From: Oscillospiraceae bacterium
Lineage (GTDB): Bacteria > Bacillota > Clostridia > Oscillospirales > Ruminococcaceae
Assembly (NCBI GenBank): GCA_017466885.1
Contig: JAFTTH010000007.1
Location: forward strand, 1 to 64,000
Direction of reading: 5' to 3'
Length of the DNA: 64,000 nucleotides
The notes beneath the pieces are model-generated. The model saw nothing but the letters and a program-made list of their open reading frames with translations, was not told the origin of the DNA and searched no databases. The translations under genes were made by a program, and so were the position numbers. Shown piece after piece: positions 1 to 8,674 of this stretch; position 1 is the stretch's first letter, and each line of letters begins with the position of its first letter.

Positions 1-402
1 GGCATCGATCAGCTGCATTGCATCGCCGGCGCCAACAGAGGGGCTCATATACTCTTTCGATCCATCTGCATTTCTCATTCTGAACACGATGGCGAAAGGA
101 GCATCGGGAGAGATCTCAGAGATATCCACATAGAACTCGAAGTACTCTCTACTGCTTGCATCTACGTTCTCAACACCGGCAGAGATGGAAACATCGCCGG
201 CGGTGACGGTCTTCATACCGATCAGACCCTCGTTGATCTCGATATCGGTGCTGCCGTCCGTCCAGGTACCGATTTTATCGGGGGTGGAAGCATCACCCAA
301 GACGAGGTAGTTATCGTCCGCCGCGGAGCTTGTGATCGCCAAGCCGCCCACAACAGACAAAGCCATTGCCAGGGAAAGAGAAATTGCCAGTAATTTCTTC
401 AT
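1..402 (-). CDS. Secreted protein, N-terminal part (runs off the window)
   Basis: The reading frame starts at the ATG at 402 and is open to base 1, so the C-terminus is missing. The start has an AAAGGAGG ribosome binding site. The visible 134 residues begin with a signal peptide (MKK, hydrophobic stretch, cleavage near SSAAD). The rest is an acidic beta-rich segment with the phrase EYFEFYVDIS. The gene upstream at 503-1564 has the matching phrase EYLEFYVDVS, so the two are paralogs, probably cotranscribed. I do not recognise the domain; a carbohydrate-binding-like surface fold is possible but not shown. Confidence 0.8.
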   Translation of the reverse strand, partial: MKKLLAISLSLAMALSVVGGLAITSSAADDNYLVLGDASTPDKIGTWTDGSTDIEINEGLIGMKTVTAGDVSISAGVENVDASSREYFEFYVDISEISPDAPFAIVFRMRNADGSKEYMSPSVGAGDAMQLIDA

Positions 403-430
403 AGGGTTTTCCTCCTTTAATATTAATTTC

Positions 431-455
431 ATTTATAGCACTTCCGGCTATAAAT
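431..455 (-). promoter_or_regulatory. Stem-loop between the two secreted-protein genes
   Basis: Nine perfect base pairs (431-439 with 447-455) enclose a 7-base loop. No T-tract follows, so it is not a simple terminator. It lies just ahead of the ribosome binding site of the downstream gene and could be a processing or stability element in the shared transcript. Function is inferred. Confidence 0.35.
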
Positions 456-502
456 TAAAAACTAGGTGGAAAAGAATCATTTCCGTGACGTTAACTTATC
501 AC

Positions 503-1564
503 TTATTTCGCAGAACCGGCCTTCTTCTTCTGCAGAACGATCACAGCAACAATCACGCCGGCCACAACCACAACACCAACAATGATACCGATGACCGCGC
601 CAATGGGGAAACCTGCGGGAGCATCTGCATCAGAGGAGGTATTGTCTTTGGAGGCAGTATCCTTAGAGGTGACATTTGCGGTACCCTCAGAGGAGACTTC
701 GCCGGTAGCTCCGTCTTCAGAGGTAACAGGAGTCTCTTCAGAGCTCTCAGGAGCTTCTTCAGAGCTTACGGGTGCTTCCTCAGAAGCAACAGGGGTAGAC
801 TCGGTGGGCTTATCGTTACCGGTAGCATTCAAACCGATCGGCTCTGCCACAGAGCTATCCACAAAATTGAACTCGCCAAAATAGATCGGCAGTTTTTTGT
901 TGGACCGGGTAAGAGTGAAAACGAACTGAATCTGCTTGAACTCATCAATATGACCGGGGCCACCGTTATTCTCATAACCGCAGGGGCTCTCCATCAGTTT
1001 TGCAAGGTCAACACGAACATAGCCTTTATAGCCGAAGGGGAAAAGGAAACGGCCATAGTCATCGGTGGATTCCTGCCATGCACCGTCAACCCAAAGCTGC
1101 CAGGGAACAGCTGCGCCGCCCTCAAAAGGCATCATATCAACACAATAATAGGTGCCGTCTTCCTCTTTTTCGTGACCGCCGGTCCAGTAGCGGGATGCGA
1201 GGGGGATGGGATTCTCCCCAGCCGTCTCATCGACAAACTCAGAAACATCCACATAGAACTCCAGATATTCAAAGCCTGTAGCATCAATATCACCATTGGG
1301 GGAGACAATTCTGACGCTGGCATCTCCGGCTCCCATTGTACCGGTCATAGAGACCAGCTTTTTGCCGTCCTTTTCCACAATTGCAATCTGCGTACGCTCC
1401 GGAGTCGCAGAGAACACGGAAGTATCTCCCAACGCAACTCCAACTTTTTCTGCAGCCAGATCATTGAACTTCAAAGAACCCTCTGCTGCCGATGCGGACA
1501 GCATCATAGTTGCGGCCAATGACGCGACCATAAGACTTGCCATGATTTTTTTGAAAACTGTCAT
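503..1564 (-). CDS. Secreted, membrane-anchored surface protein with Ser/Glu-rich stalk
   Basis: 353 residues. There is an N-terminal signal peptide (cleavage near ASAAE) and then a beta-rich ectodomain to about residue 245. A low-complexity stalk of SSEE/APVSSEEAPE repeats spans about 250-315. A single membrane helix (GAVIGIIVGVVVVAGVIVAV) and a KKK tail end the protein. There is no LPXTG, so anchoring is by the membrane helix. It is a paralog of the truncated gene downstream. A perfect SigA promoter and a TAAGGAGG ribosome binding site precede it, divergent from a DeoR regulator that may or may not control it. Function unknown; display on the cell surface is the safe inference. Confidence 0.85.
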   Translation of the reverse strand: MTVFKKIMASLMVASLAATMMLSASAAEGSLKFNDLAAEKVGVALGDTSVFSATPERTQIAIVEKDGKKLVSMTGTMGAGDASVRIVSPNGDIDATGFEYLEFYVDVSEFVDETAGENPIPLASRYWTGGHEKEEDGTYYCVDMMPFEGGAAVPWQLWVDGAWQESTDDYGRFLFPFGYKGYVRVDLAKLMESPCGYENNGGPGHIDEFKQIQFVFTLTRSNKKLPIYFGEFNFVDSSVAEPIGLNATGNDKPTESTPVASEEAPVSSEEAPESSEETPVTSEDGATGEVSSEGTANVTSKDTASKDNTSSDADAPAGFPIGAVIGIIVGVVVVAGVIVAVIVLQKKKAGSAK

Positions 1565-1595
1565 CGCTTTTTCCTCCTTAAGTAGTTATTTGATA

Positions 1596-1609
1596 GTTCC
1601 TGTGGGAAC
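1596..1609. promoter_or_regulatory. Small palindrome at the start of the 5' UTR
   Basis: GTTCC-TGTG-GGAAC lies just downstream of the -10 of the minus-strand promoter. It could be an operator for the divergent DeoR protein. Only one copy is seen, so this is weak. Confidence 0.3.
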
Positions 1610-1617
1610 CTAACTTG

Positions 1618-1646
1618 ATTATACGACCGAATCATTCATTTGTCAA
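1618..1646 (-). promoter_or_regulatory. SigA promoter for the secreted-protein pair
   Basis: On the minus strand TTGACA (1646-1641), a 17-base spacer and TATAAT (1623-1618): a full consensus match, implying strong expression of the surface proteins. Confidence 0.85.
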
Positions 1647-1749
1647 TAGCCTTTTTGAGTTATTTTTTGTTTTTATTTGGCATTTTATAACATCTTTGAC
1701 CGTTTCATTTGTTTTGCGTCGATTTTGAAGTTTTTTGCGCGAACAGCAG

Positions 1750-1778
1750 TTGACTTCTTTGTCAAAATGTATTATTAT
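1750..1778 (+). promoter_or_regulatory. SigA promoter of the DeoR gene
   Basis: TTGACT, 17 bases, TATTAT; about 45 bases before the start codon, with a GGAGG at 1808-1812. Confidence 0.65.
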
Positions 1779-1824
1779 TATAATAAGGTAAGCCCATTGA
1801 ATTTTTTGGAGGATTACACAGACA

Positions 1825-2604
1825 ATGAAAAAAACAGAACGACACGAGCACATTTTGATGGAAGCACTCCGTACTTCCGAGAAAATGACCCTGAGCGATG
1901 CCATGAATCTTCTGAAGGTTTCCGAATCCACCGCCCGCAGGTTATTTTGCCAGATGGAGTCCCACGGGAATGTGATCCGTGTTCACGGTGGCATTCAGTT
2001 TGTCGGCCCCACCCCTAAAGAATATTCATATGATATTGTTGAGGGCAGAAATACCATTGCTAAAAGAAAAATCGCCCTGGCTGCCGCTGAACTGATTCAG
2101 GATGGGGATATTATCTTTTTGGACTCCGGCTCTACCTTGGCATATTTGAGCGAGGCGATTGCCGAGAAGCTGAAATCCGGAAAATTGAATGATTTGGTCA
2201 TTTTTACAAACTCTTTGGTAAATCTCAACTACCTTTGCAACGAAACCCGGGTGACCATCATCGGCGGATACTACCGGGATAACCGGAAGGATTTCTGCGG
2301 ATATGTGGCGGAAGAGACGGCCAAGAGCCTGAACTTCACCAAATGCTTCCTGGGAACGGATGGATACAGCATCCATACCGGCTTTACCGCCATCGACTTT
2401 TCCACCGCCCGGCTCAATGAGGTGGTACTGAGCCGCTCCGCCTACCGGGTTGTTATGGCCGATACGGACAAGTTCCACGGCACGACTGTTGTCAGCTATT
2501 CCCGCAACCAGCAGATCCACCTGCTGATCACCGACCAGCTTCCCGAGGATGCTGTGCGGGCAGAGATCGAATCGGGCGGCACCACCATTTCCGTTCCCGA
2601 CTAA
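1825..2604 (+). CDS. DeoR/GlpR-family transcriptional regulator
   Basis: 259 residues, the usual family length. Residues 1-57 form the winged helix-turn-helix (MTLSDAMNLLKVSESTARRL). The C-terminal DeoR sensor domain starts with KIALAAAELIQDGDIIFLDS, the phosphosugar-binding part related to ribose-5-phosphate isomerase. Members usually repress sugar catabolic genes and respond to a phosphorylated sugar. No sugar operon lies next to it. The divergent neighbours are secreted proteins, so its target is not obvious. Start supported by a GGAGG 13 bases upstream. Confidence 0.88.
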   Translation: MKKTERHEHILMEALRTSEKMTLSDAMNLLKVSESTARRLFCQMESHGNVIRVHGGIQFVGPTPKEYSYDIVEGRNTIAKRKIALAAAELIQDGDIIFLDSGSTLAYLSEAIAEKLKSGKLNDLVIFTNSLVNLNYLCNETRVTIIGGYYRDNRKDFCGYVAEETAKSLNFTKCFLGTDGYSIHTGFTAIDFSTARLNEVVLSRSAYRVVMADTDKFHGTTVVSYSRNQQIHLLITDQLPEDAVRAEIESGGTTISVPD

Positions 2605-2620
2605 TATGATAGAAAAGAAA

Positions 2621-2659
2621 AAAGACTGCACCACGGTACATAGCTGTGATGCAGTCTTT
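2621..2659. terminator. Bidirectional terminator
   Basis: AAAGACTGCA pairs with TGCAGTCTTT around a 19-base loop, with T-rich flanks on both strands. It ends the DeoR gene and the convergent methyltransferase gene. Confidence 0.85.
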
Positions 2660-2674
2660 CTTTTTGTGTCATAT

Positions 2675-3424
2675 TTATTTTTTTCTGCAAACGAAAATCT
2701 TGCGCTGGCAATTCGGTGCGGGAGGCTGGAGATCCCCCTCCCCATAGCAGGCAACCAGCTCCATCCCGCTTTGGGTAATCACGTCAGAGAGCTCATCATC
2801 CGTCCAGCAGCGCTCCGAGAAGTGCTCCGCCCAGCGGTAATACTCCCCCTCCCCTTCTTCCTCAAAAAGGTCCAGATCGATGGTGGTCAGCCGGGCGGCG
2901 GGATCGTAGCTATTCTGCCAAACGCAGTAGACACCTTCACAATCGTAAACGAAGGTATTCTCCCCCAGGATCGTTTCGTGCTTATATAATGTATTGGCAT
3001 CAAAAATAAAAAGGCACCCCGGCTCAAGGAAAAGAGCGATCCGTCGGAAGGCTTTCAGCAGCTCGGCGGGGTCGGTAATGTGGTTGACGCTATCCAGAGT
3101 GCAGAGGGCTGCCTGAACGGTGCCATAAAGATCCAGCTCCGCCGCCGACTGGCACAAAAAGAGAGGGGAGGTCTCCTCCCCTGCCGCCTTTTCCATAGCG
3201 CAGGAGAGCATTTCGCCGCTGGCATCGGCGCCGATCATATCATAGCCCCGGCGGGCCAGGCAAAGGGCAAGACTCCCCGTTCCGCACCCAACATCCAGAA
3301 CGATCTCCGGTCTCTCCGGGCTATGGAGACGGAAAATCTTTTCGATCCCATCTGCCATCCCTTCATAATCCACGTTGGCAGTCAGCTCATCGTAAAACTG
3401 GGCGAAGGCTCCGTATCCGCTCAT
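2675..3424 (-). CDS. Class I SAM-dependent methyltransferase
   Basis: 249 residues. Motif I is DVGCGTGSLALCLARRGY, followed by the acidic strand end MIGADAS, the normal SAM-binding layout of a UbiE/small-molecule methyltransferase. The substrate cannot be told. The start ATG overlaps the stop of the YerC-like gene (ATGA, 3421-3424), so the two are translationally coupled. Confidence 0.85.
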   Translation of the reverse strand: MSGYGAFAQFYDELTANVDYEGMADGIEKIFRLHSPERPEIVLDVGCGTGSLALCLARRGYDMIGADASGEMLSCAMEKAAGEETSPLFLCQSAAELDLYGTVQAALCTLDSVNHITDPAELLKAFRRIALFLEPGCLFIFDANTLYKHETILGENTFVYDCEGVYCVWQNSYDPAARLTTIDLDLFEEEGEGEYYRWAEHFSERCWTDDELSDVITQSGMELVACYGEGDLQPPAPNCQRKIFVCRKK

Positions 3425-3711
3425 TTTTTCTCAAGCCTCTCAAAGATCGCCTGGTAGCCGTCACTTCCGTAATTCAAGGAGCGGTTGACCCGGCTGATGG
3501 TGGCAGTGCTGGCACCGGTCTCCCGGACAATATCGCTATATACCCGCTTTTCACTGAGCATTTTCGCCACGACCAGCCGCTGAGAAAGGGCCTTCAGCTC
3601 CTGAACAGTGCAAAGATCCTCAAAGAAGGTATAACATTCCTCCATATTTTCCAGCGCCAAAACTGCCTGAAAGAGAAAATCCAGGTTCTTGTCATTGATC
3701 TTATTATTCAT
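3421..3711 (-). CDS. YerC/YecD family TrpR-like regulator
   Basis: I place the start at the ATG at 3711, giving 96 residues (MNNKINDKNLDFLF); the frame is open to 3801, but the extra N-terminus is atypical. The family phrase CTVQELKALSQRLVVAKML and the helix-turn-helix TGASTATISRVNRSL identify a Trp-repressor-like DNA-binding protein of the YerC group. Its biological target is poorly known. It forms a two-gene unit with the methyltransferase. Confidence 0.85.
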   Translation of the reverse strand: MNNKINDKNLDFLFQAVLALENMEECYTFFEDLCTVQELKALSQRLVVAKMLSEKRVYSDIVRETGASTATISRVNRSLNYGSDGYQAIFERLEKK

Positions 3712-3852
3712 TGTCGTTCCACGGAGAGGGTCCAAGGGATCTCTCCTGCCGCCTTTCTGAATATCGTCCTGCTTGGCAGGTCTAATCATATAGTAACACA
3801 TTAAATCGAAAAAGTAAAGAGGGAGAAGAAAAATCCTTTTGAGGAAATCTCC

Positions 3853-3882
3853 TTGCCTTTTCTCCGAACACTATGATATAAT
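3853..3882 (+). promoter_or_regulatory. Promoter of the 3939 lipoprotein gene
   Basis: TTGCCT, 18 bases, TATAAT. Confidence 0.6.
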
Positions 3883-3938
3883 GAAAAGTAATATCAAATC
3901 TGCGTTGCCTCACATAAAGAAAAATGGAGGGTTTTCCT

Positions 3939-5390
3939 ATGAAACAAAAGCTTTTGACCCTTGGCATTGCGTTCCTGATGATTCTCTCTTTTGCCGGATG
4001 CTCTTTGCCCGATCCGGTGGATATTTCCTCGGATATTCAGTATGATTCCACCGATAACGGTGCCGCTCTGACCGACTATCCCGGTGAAGAAAAGCATATT
4101 TTGATCCCCGAGAAGGTCAACGGCACTCCTGTTACCCGGATTGAAAAATCCTTTGCGGAGGGCAAGAATTTTCAGTCGGTCACCCTGCCCACCTCTCTGA
4201 ATTTTTATTGCATTGAGGATGGCAAAGAAATCCTGACCTCCGAGCCCGCCGAGGGAAGCCGGAGTCTGCGGATCACCGCCGCCAACGCGGCCGGCGTTTA
4301 CTGCCGGTTTTTCGGCACCGACAGCATTCATATCAACGGTGTACAATATAAGGAGGATACCTCCAAGCTCTCCTTCAACGATCTGAAGGGAGAATGGTCT
4401 GCCAGCCATACCTGGGAGGGGGAGGAGATCCAGGTGGGTCTGGAGTTCCGCTCCGAGCAAACCCTTGCCATTCAGCCCAGCCATATGATCAACACTTTCG
4501 TGTACGATTACACCATCGAGGGCAACACCTTCACCTTCGTTCTCTGGACCGGCCCCACCGGAATGATCAACCCCGATGAGGTCTCTCAGCATGAAAAGCC
4601 GGTCACCTTTGAGCGGTTCGGAGATACTCTCGTTTGCTGGGAAGAAAACGTGACCTTCTACCGGGGCAAATCCTCCCACATTGAGGAGCCGGAGGGTGAG
4701 GACGTTTGGGTTTGGGAAGAGCTGGATGACGGCACCGTGATGATTACCGGTTACACCGGCAACGCCAGACACCTGGAATTCCCCATTGCTTTGGACGGAA
4801 AGGATGTTACCCTCATCCGGGATACCGTTGCCAACGGCTATGACTGCAAGCAGGTTTCGGTCCACGGCTTTAACTTCATTCTCAAAAAGCCGGATGGCCA
4901 CTATTACCTGACCAACGGAACGGTGGACGGGCAGTTCCAGTTTATCGGCGGCCATATTGGGATGAACCCCCCCAAGGGCCGGGAGGAAGCCGCTCTCTGC
5001 CGGTTCTTCAAGACTACCAGCATCAAGATGGCAAACACCGCCCTTTCCTTTGACCCCAACGCACTGACCGCAGAAGATTATGTGGGAACGTGGGGTGTGG
5101 CTGTTCCGGATACGGAAGATTATTATAATGTATATTTGTTCGCCAACGGCGGTGCCGAGATCCATAAAAACTGTGAAACGAAAAACCCCGTCTGCACTTA
5201 CGGAACCTACACTCTGAATCAGGGTCAGATCACCCTCTCCATTGAGGGTAAGACTGCCACCCTGGAGTATTACGGTGAGCGGCTGGTTTGCTGGGAGAAT
5301 ACCGATCTCTTTGGCGGCGAGCAGGTTCTCAATCTGGTGGGATACGAAGCCCTTCCCTCCCACAGCACCCCCAACTATGGGATCGAATAA
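3939..5390 (+). CDS. Lipoprotein with an internal two-fold duplication
   Basis: 483 residues from the ATG at 3939, chosen because GGAGGG lies 8 bases upstream; an upstream in-frame ATG at 3924 overlaps that site. Residues 1-20 are a lipoprotein signal ending in FAGC. The mature part seems to contain two halves. Each has a segment resembling the edge of a leucine-rich surface protein, then a lipocalin-like beta segment (LKGEWSASHTWEG; YVGTWGVAVPDTED) ending in a LVCWE phrase. I do not recognise a named family. Probably a cell-surface binding protein. Confidence 0.8.
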   Translation: MKQKLLTLGIAFLMILSFAGCSLPDPVDISSDIQYDSTDNGAALTDYPGEEKHILIPEKVNGTPVTRIEKSFAEGKNFQSVTLPTSLNFYCIEDGKEILTSEPAEGSRSLRITAANAAGVYCRFFGTDSIHINGVQYKEDTSKLSFNDLKGEWSASHTWEGEEIQVGLEFRSEQTLAIQPSHMINTFVYDYTIEGNTFTFVLWTGPTGMINPDEVSQHEKPVTFERFGDTLVCWEENVTFYRGKSSHIEEPEGEDVWVWEELDDGTVMITGYTGNARHLEFPIALDGKDVTLIRDTVANGYDCKQVSVHGFNFILKKPDGHYYLTNGTVDGQFQFIGGHIGMNPPKGREEAALCRFFKTTSIKMANTALSFDPNALTAEDYVGTWGVAVPDTEDYYNVYLFANGGAEIHKNCETKNPVCTYGTYTLNQGQITLSIEGKTATLEYYGERLVCWENTDLFGGEQVLNLVGYEALPSHSTPNYGIE

Positions 5391-5419
5391 AGGGGAAACT
5401 CCCCCTGAGGTGATACTTT

Positions 5420-6109
5420 ATGAAAATTTGCGGTCTGCAAAAGCTGACTCTCCTGGATTTCCCGGAGCACGTTGCCTGCACCGTCTTTTTGGGCGGCTGC
5501 AATCTCCGCTGCCCCTTCTGCCATAACCGGGATCTTGTTTTGGGCGGCGGAGAGGAGCTGATGGGCGAGGAGGAGCTTCTCCGCTTCCTTCAAAAGCGAA
5601 AAGGTCTGCTGGATGGGGTCTGCATTACCGGAGGAGAGCCTCTTTTGTGGGATCAGACGCTGGAGCTGGCGGCCAGAATCAAGGATCTTGGGTATCTGCT
5701 GAAGCTGGATACCAACGGTTTCTTTCCCCAGCGGCTCCGGACCTTCCTGGACCGCAGCCTGGCCGATTATATTGCTATGGATATCAAAAGCTCTCCTGAT
5801 GGCTACCCTGCGGCAACGGGACTTTCCCGGGTGGAGCTTGCACCGGTGGAGGAAAGCGTCCGGCTGATCCGGCAGAGTGGCGTAGCGCACGAGTTCCGCA
5901 CCACCGTGGTCCGGCAGCTGCACGGGCCGGAGGAAATGGCCGCCATCGGCGATTGGCTGGCCGGAACGGAGCGGTATTTCCTCCAGGGATTTGTGGATTC
6001 CGGGGCGTTGATTGACCCCGGTATGAGCGGATATTCCAAAGAAGAGATGGAAAAGCTACTGAAAATCGTTCAAAAGAAAATACCCAATGCGGCATTAAGG
6101 GGCGTTTGA
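5420..6109 (+). CDS. nrdG: Anaerobic ribonucleotide reductase activating protein (radical SAM)
   Basis: 229 residues. The radical-SAM cluster motif CNLRCPFC has cysteines at residues 27, 31 and 34; GGEPLLW is the SAM-binding glycine motif. It matches the NrdG2/PflA-like type of activase. Such enzymes use a 4Fe-4S cluster and SAM to install the glycyl radical on NrdD. It sits directly upstream of nrdD but has its own terminator overlapping its stop codon, so the two can be expressed separately. Confidence 0.9.
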   Translation: MKICGLQKLTLLDFPEHVACTVFLGGCNLRCPFCHNRDLVLGGGEELMGEEELLRFLQKRKGLLDGVCITGGEPLLWDQTLELAARIKDLGYLLKLDTNGFFPQRLRTFLDRSLADYIAMDIKSSPDGYPAATGLSRVELAPVEESVRLIRQSGVAHEFRTTVVRQLHGPEEMAAIGDWLAGTERYFLQGFVDSGALIDPGMSGYSKEEMEKLLKIVQKKIPNAALRGV

Positions 6110-6122
6110 AACGCCCCTTTTC
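6097..6122 (+). terminator. Terminator of nrdG
   Basis: AAGGGGCGTTT pairs with AACGCCCCTT. The nrdG stop codon TGA forms the loop region, and a T-run follows. Confidence 0.85.
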
Positions 6123-6128
6123 CCTTTC

Positions 6129-6174
6129 ACAAGATATATGGTTAAAAATAAAAAATAAATTCCATATATTGTGT
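6129..6174. promoter_or_regulatory. Candidate NrdR box pair
   Basis: Two 16-bp AT-rich sites at 6129-6144 (ACAAGATATATGGTTA) and 6159-6174 (ATTCCATATATTGTGT) resemble the NrdR consensus acaCwAtATaTwgTgt and begin 30 bp apart, close to the three-turn spacing typical of NrdR box pairs. The second is the better match. NrdR represses ribonucleotide reductase genes when dATP/ATP is sufficient. Confidence 0.6.
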
Positions 6175-6182
6175 TTTTTCTC

Positions 6183-6211
6183 TTGACAAGCCATATCTAC
6201 TATGATACTAT
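6183..6211 (+). promoter_or_regulatory. nrdD promoter
   Basis: TTGACA, 17 bases, TACTAT. The -10 lies inside the third NrdR-like box. Confidence 0.75.
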
Positions 6212-6220
6212 ATATAGGCG
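6205..6220. promoter_or_regulatory. Third candidate NrdR box, over the -10
   Basis: ATACTATATATAGGCG matches the core of the NrdR consensus and covers the -10 hexamer, where binding would block RNA polymerase. Confidence 0.5.
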
Positions 6221-6272
6221 AACCCTTTAACAATTTACATATTATAACAAAAGAAAAGAAAGGAAAACCGCT

Positions 6273-8648
6273 ATGTATCAGGTAGAGAAACGTACCGGGA
6301 AGGTCGTTGATTTCAAGCTTTCCAAAATCAGCGAAGCCATCCAGAGAGCCTTTGAAGCGCAGGAGCGCCAGTTTAACCAGGATATTATTGATTTTCTTGC
6401 CCTGAAGGTCACCGCAGACTTTGAGCCCAAAATCAAAGAGGGGCTTGTGAAGGTGGAGGATATTCAGGATAGCGTTGAGTCGGTGCTGGTCCAGGCCGGC
6501 TATGCCGATGTTGCCAAGGCCTACATCCTGTATCGCCGTCAGCACGAGAAGCTCCGGAATATGAAATCCACCATTCTGGACTATAAAGAGCTGGTAGACA
6601 GCTACGTTAAGGAGATCGACTGGCGTGTTAAGGAGAACTCCACCGTTACCTATTCGGTCGGCGGACTGATCCTGAGCAACAGTGGCGCCATCACCGCCAA
6701 CTACTGGCTCTCCGAGATTTATGACGATGAAATTGCCAATGCCCACCGGAATGCCGATATGCATATCCACGATCTGGCAATGCTCACCGGTTACTGCGCC
6801 GGCTGGTCTTTGAAGCAGCTGATTCAGGAGGGTCTGGGCGGCGTTCCCGGAAAGATCACCTCCTCCCCTGCCAGCCACCTGGCCACCCTCTGCAACCAGA
6901 TGGTCAACTTCCTGGGCATTATGCAGAATGAGTGGGCGGGCGCGCAGGCCTTCTCCTCCTTTGATACCTATCTTGCCCCCTTCGTTAAGGTGGACAACCT
7001 CTCTTACGATCAGGTCAAGAAGTGCATTGAGTCCTTTATTTACGGAGTGAATACCCCCAGCAGATGGGGTACCCAGGCGCCCTTCTCCAATATTACTCTG
7101 GACTGGGTCGTTCCTGCTGACCTGGCCGAGCTGCCTGCCATTGTCGGCGGCAAGGAGATGGACTTCAAATATAAAGACTGCAAGCCTGAGATGGATATGA
7201 TCAACAAAGCCTTCATCGAAACGATGATCGAAGGCGATGCCAACGGCCGAGGCTTCCAGTATCCCATCCCCACCTATTCCATCACCTCGGATTTTGATTG
7301 GTCGGATACCGAAAATAACCGTCTCCTTTTTGAGATGACCTCCAAGTACGGTACTCCCTACTTCTCCAACTATGTGAACAGCGATATGGAGCCCAGCGAT
7401 ATCCGGAGTATGTGCTGCCGGCTGCGTTTGGATCTGCGTGAGCTGAGAAAGAAGTCGGGCGGCTTCTTCGGAAGCGGCGAGAGCACCGGTTCTGTGGGTG
7501 TTGTTACCATCAATATGCCCCGGATCGCTTATGTTGCCGAGGATGAGGCAGATTTCTTCCGCCGGCTGAATAAGATTATGGATATTGCCGCCCGTTCTCT
7601 GAAGGTTAAGCGGGATGTTATCACCAAGCTGCTGGATGAGGGCCTGTATCCTTATACCAAGCGGTATCTCGGCACCTTCTCCAACCACTTCTCCACCATC
7701 GGTCTGATCGGTATGAACGAGGTCGGTCTCAATGCCAAATGGATCCGGAAGGATATGACCAGCACCGAGACGCAGGAGTTCACCAAGAAGGTTCTCAACC
7801 ATATGCGTGAGCGTCTGTCTGACTATCAGGAGATGTACGGCGACCTTTATAACCTGGAGGCAACTCCCGCCGAGTCCACCACCTACCGTCTGGCCAAGCA
7901 CGATGTCAAGCGCTTCCCCGGCATCATCACCGCCGCCGCGGAGGGCGAGACCCCCTATTACACCAACAGTTCCCACCTCCCCGTCGGATACACTGAGGAT
8001 ATCTTTGCCGCCCTGGATATTCAGGATGAGCTTCAGACCCTCTATACCTCCGGTACCGTATTCCACGGCTTCCTGGGTGAAAAGCTCCCCGACTGGAAGG
8101 CAGCTGCCTCCATCGTCCGGAAGATTGCCGAGAATTACCGTCTGCCCTATTATACCCTCTCTCCCACCTATTCCGTCTGCCGCGAGCATGGCTATCTTGC
8201 CGGCGAGCAGTTCACCTGCCCCGTCTGCGGCGGCCAGACCGAGGTATATAGCCGGATCACCGGTTACTACCGTCCTGTTCACGCCTGGAATGACGGTAAA
8301 TCCCAGGAATATAAAGACCGGAAAGAGTACGTAATCGAGCGTTCCATCCTCCGTCGTGAGGGGTGCCCTGCAGAAGCTCCCGCCGTTGCAGAGGCTCCTG
8401 TTGCCGCGGCAGAGGGAGAGGTTCTCCTCTTCGCCACCCAGACCTGCCCCAACTGCAAGGTTGCCGCTTCTATGCTGGAAAAGGCAGGGGTCAAGTATGA
8501 AAAGCTCTTCGTCAGCGAAAATCCTGAGCTGGCCGCCGAGCTTGGTTTGAAGCAGGCCCCCACCCTGATTATCCGCTCGGGTGACTCGGCGGAGAAGTTT
8601 GTAGGCGTTGCCGGAGTCAAACAATATCTGGATCAGGTCAAGGCCTGA
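6273..8648 (+). CDS. nrdD: Anaerobic ribonucleoside-triphosphate reductase with fused thioredoxin-like domain
   Basis: 791 residues. An N-terminal ATP-cone (about 1-90) gives allosteric control. The catalytic barrel follows, with vicinal cysteines C381-C382 in SMCCRL. A zinc site is formed by CREH (636-639) and CPVC (649-652), and the glycyl-radical site is G664 in RITGYYRPV. An Ala/Pro-rich linker then leads to a thioredoxin/glutaredoxin-like domain (about 715-791) with redox motif CPNC (725-728) and cis-Pro region QAPTL. This matches class III enzymes that take electrons from a redoxin rather than formate; the reductase gene follows 26 bases later. Ribosome binding site AGAAAGGA. Makes dNTPs under anoxia. 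Confidence 0.95.
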   Translation: MYQVEKRTGKVVDFKLSKISEAIQRAFEAQERQFNQDIIDFLALKVTADFEPKIKEGLVKVEDIQDSVESVLVQAGYADVAKAYILYRRQHEKLRNMKSTILDYKELVDSYVKEIDWRVKENSTVTYSVGGLILSNSGAITANYWLSEIYDDEIANAHRNADMHIHDLAMLTGYCAGWSLKQLIQEGLGGVPGKITSSPASHLATLCNQMVNFLGIMQNEWAGAQAFSSFDTYLAPFVKVDNLSYDQVKKCIESFIYGVNTPSRWGTQAPFSNITLDWVVPADLAELPAIVGGKEMDFKYKDCKPEMDMINKAFIETMIEGDANGRGFQYPIPTYSITSDFDWSDTENNRLLFEMTSKYGTPYFSNYVNSDMEPSDIRSMCCRLRLDLRELRKKSGGFFGSGESTGSVGVVTINMPRIAYVAEDEADFFRRLNKIMDIAARSLKVKRDVITKLLDEGLYPYTKRYLGTFSNHFSTIGLIGMNEVGLNAKWIRKDMTSTETQEFTKKVLNHMRERLSDYQEMYGDLYNLEATPAESTTYRLAKHDVKRFPGIITAAAEGETPYYTNSSHLPVGYTEDIFAALDIQDELQTLYTSGTVFHGFLGEKLPDWKAAASIVRKIAENYRLPYYTLSPTYSVCREHGYLAGEQFTCPVCGGQTEVYSRITGYYRPVHAWNDGKSQEYKDRKEYVIERSILRREGCPAEAPAVAEAPVAAAEGEVLLFATQTCPNCKVAASMLEKAGVKYEKLFVSENPELAAELGLKQAPTLIIRSGDSAEKFVGVAGVKQYLDQVKA

Positions 8649-8674
8649 CCTCCAAGAAAAAGGAGCCAAGCCTG

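Noticed and set aside
582-884. Plus-strand 100-aa Ser/Val-rich frame
   Set aside because: Antisense image of the repetitive Ser/Glu stalk of the 503-1564 gene.
3894-5363. 489-aa open frame opposite the 3939 lipoprotein gene
   Set aside because: The plus-strand frame has a lipoprotein signal and Shine-Dalgarno; the minus frame has neither.
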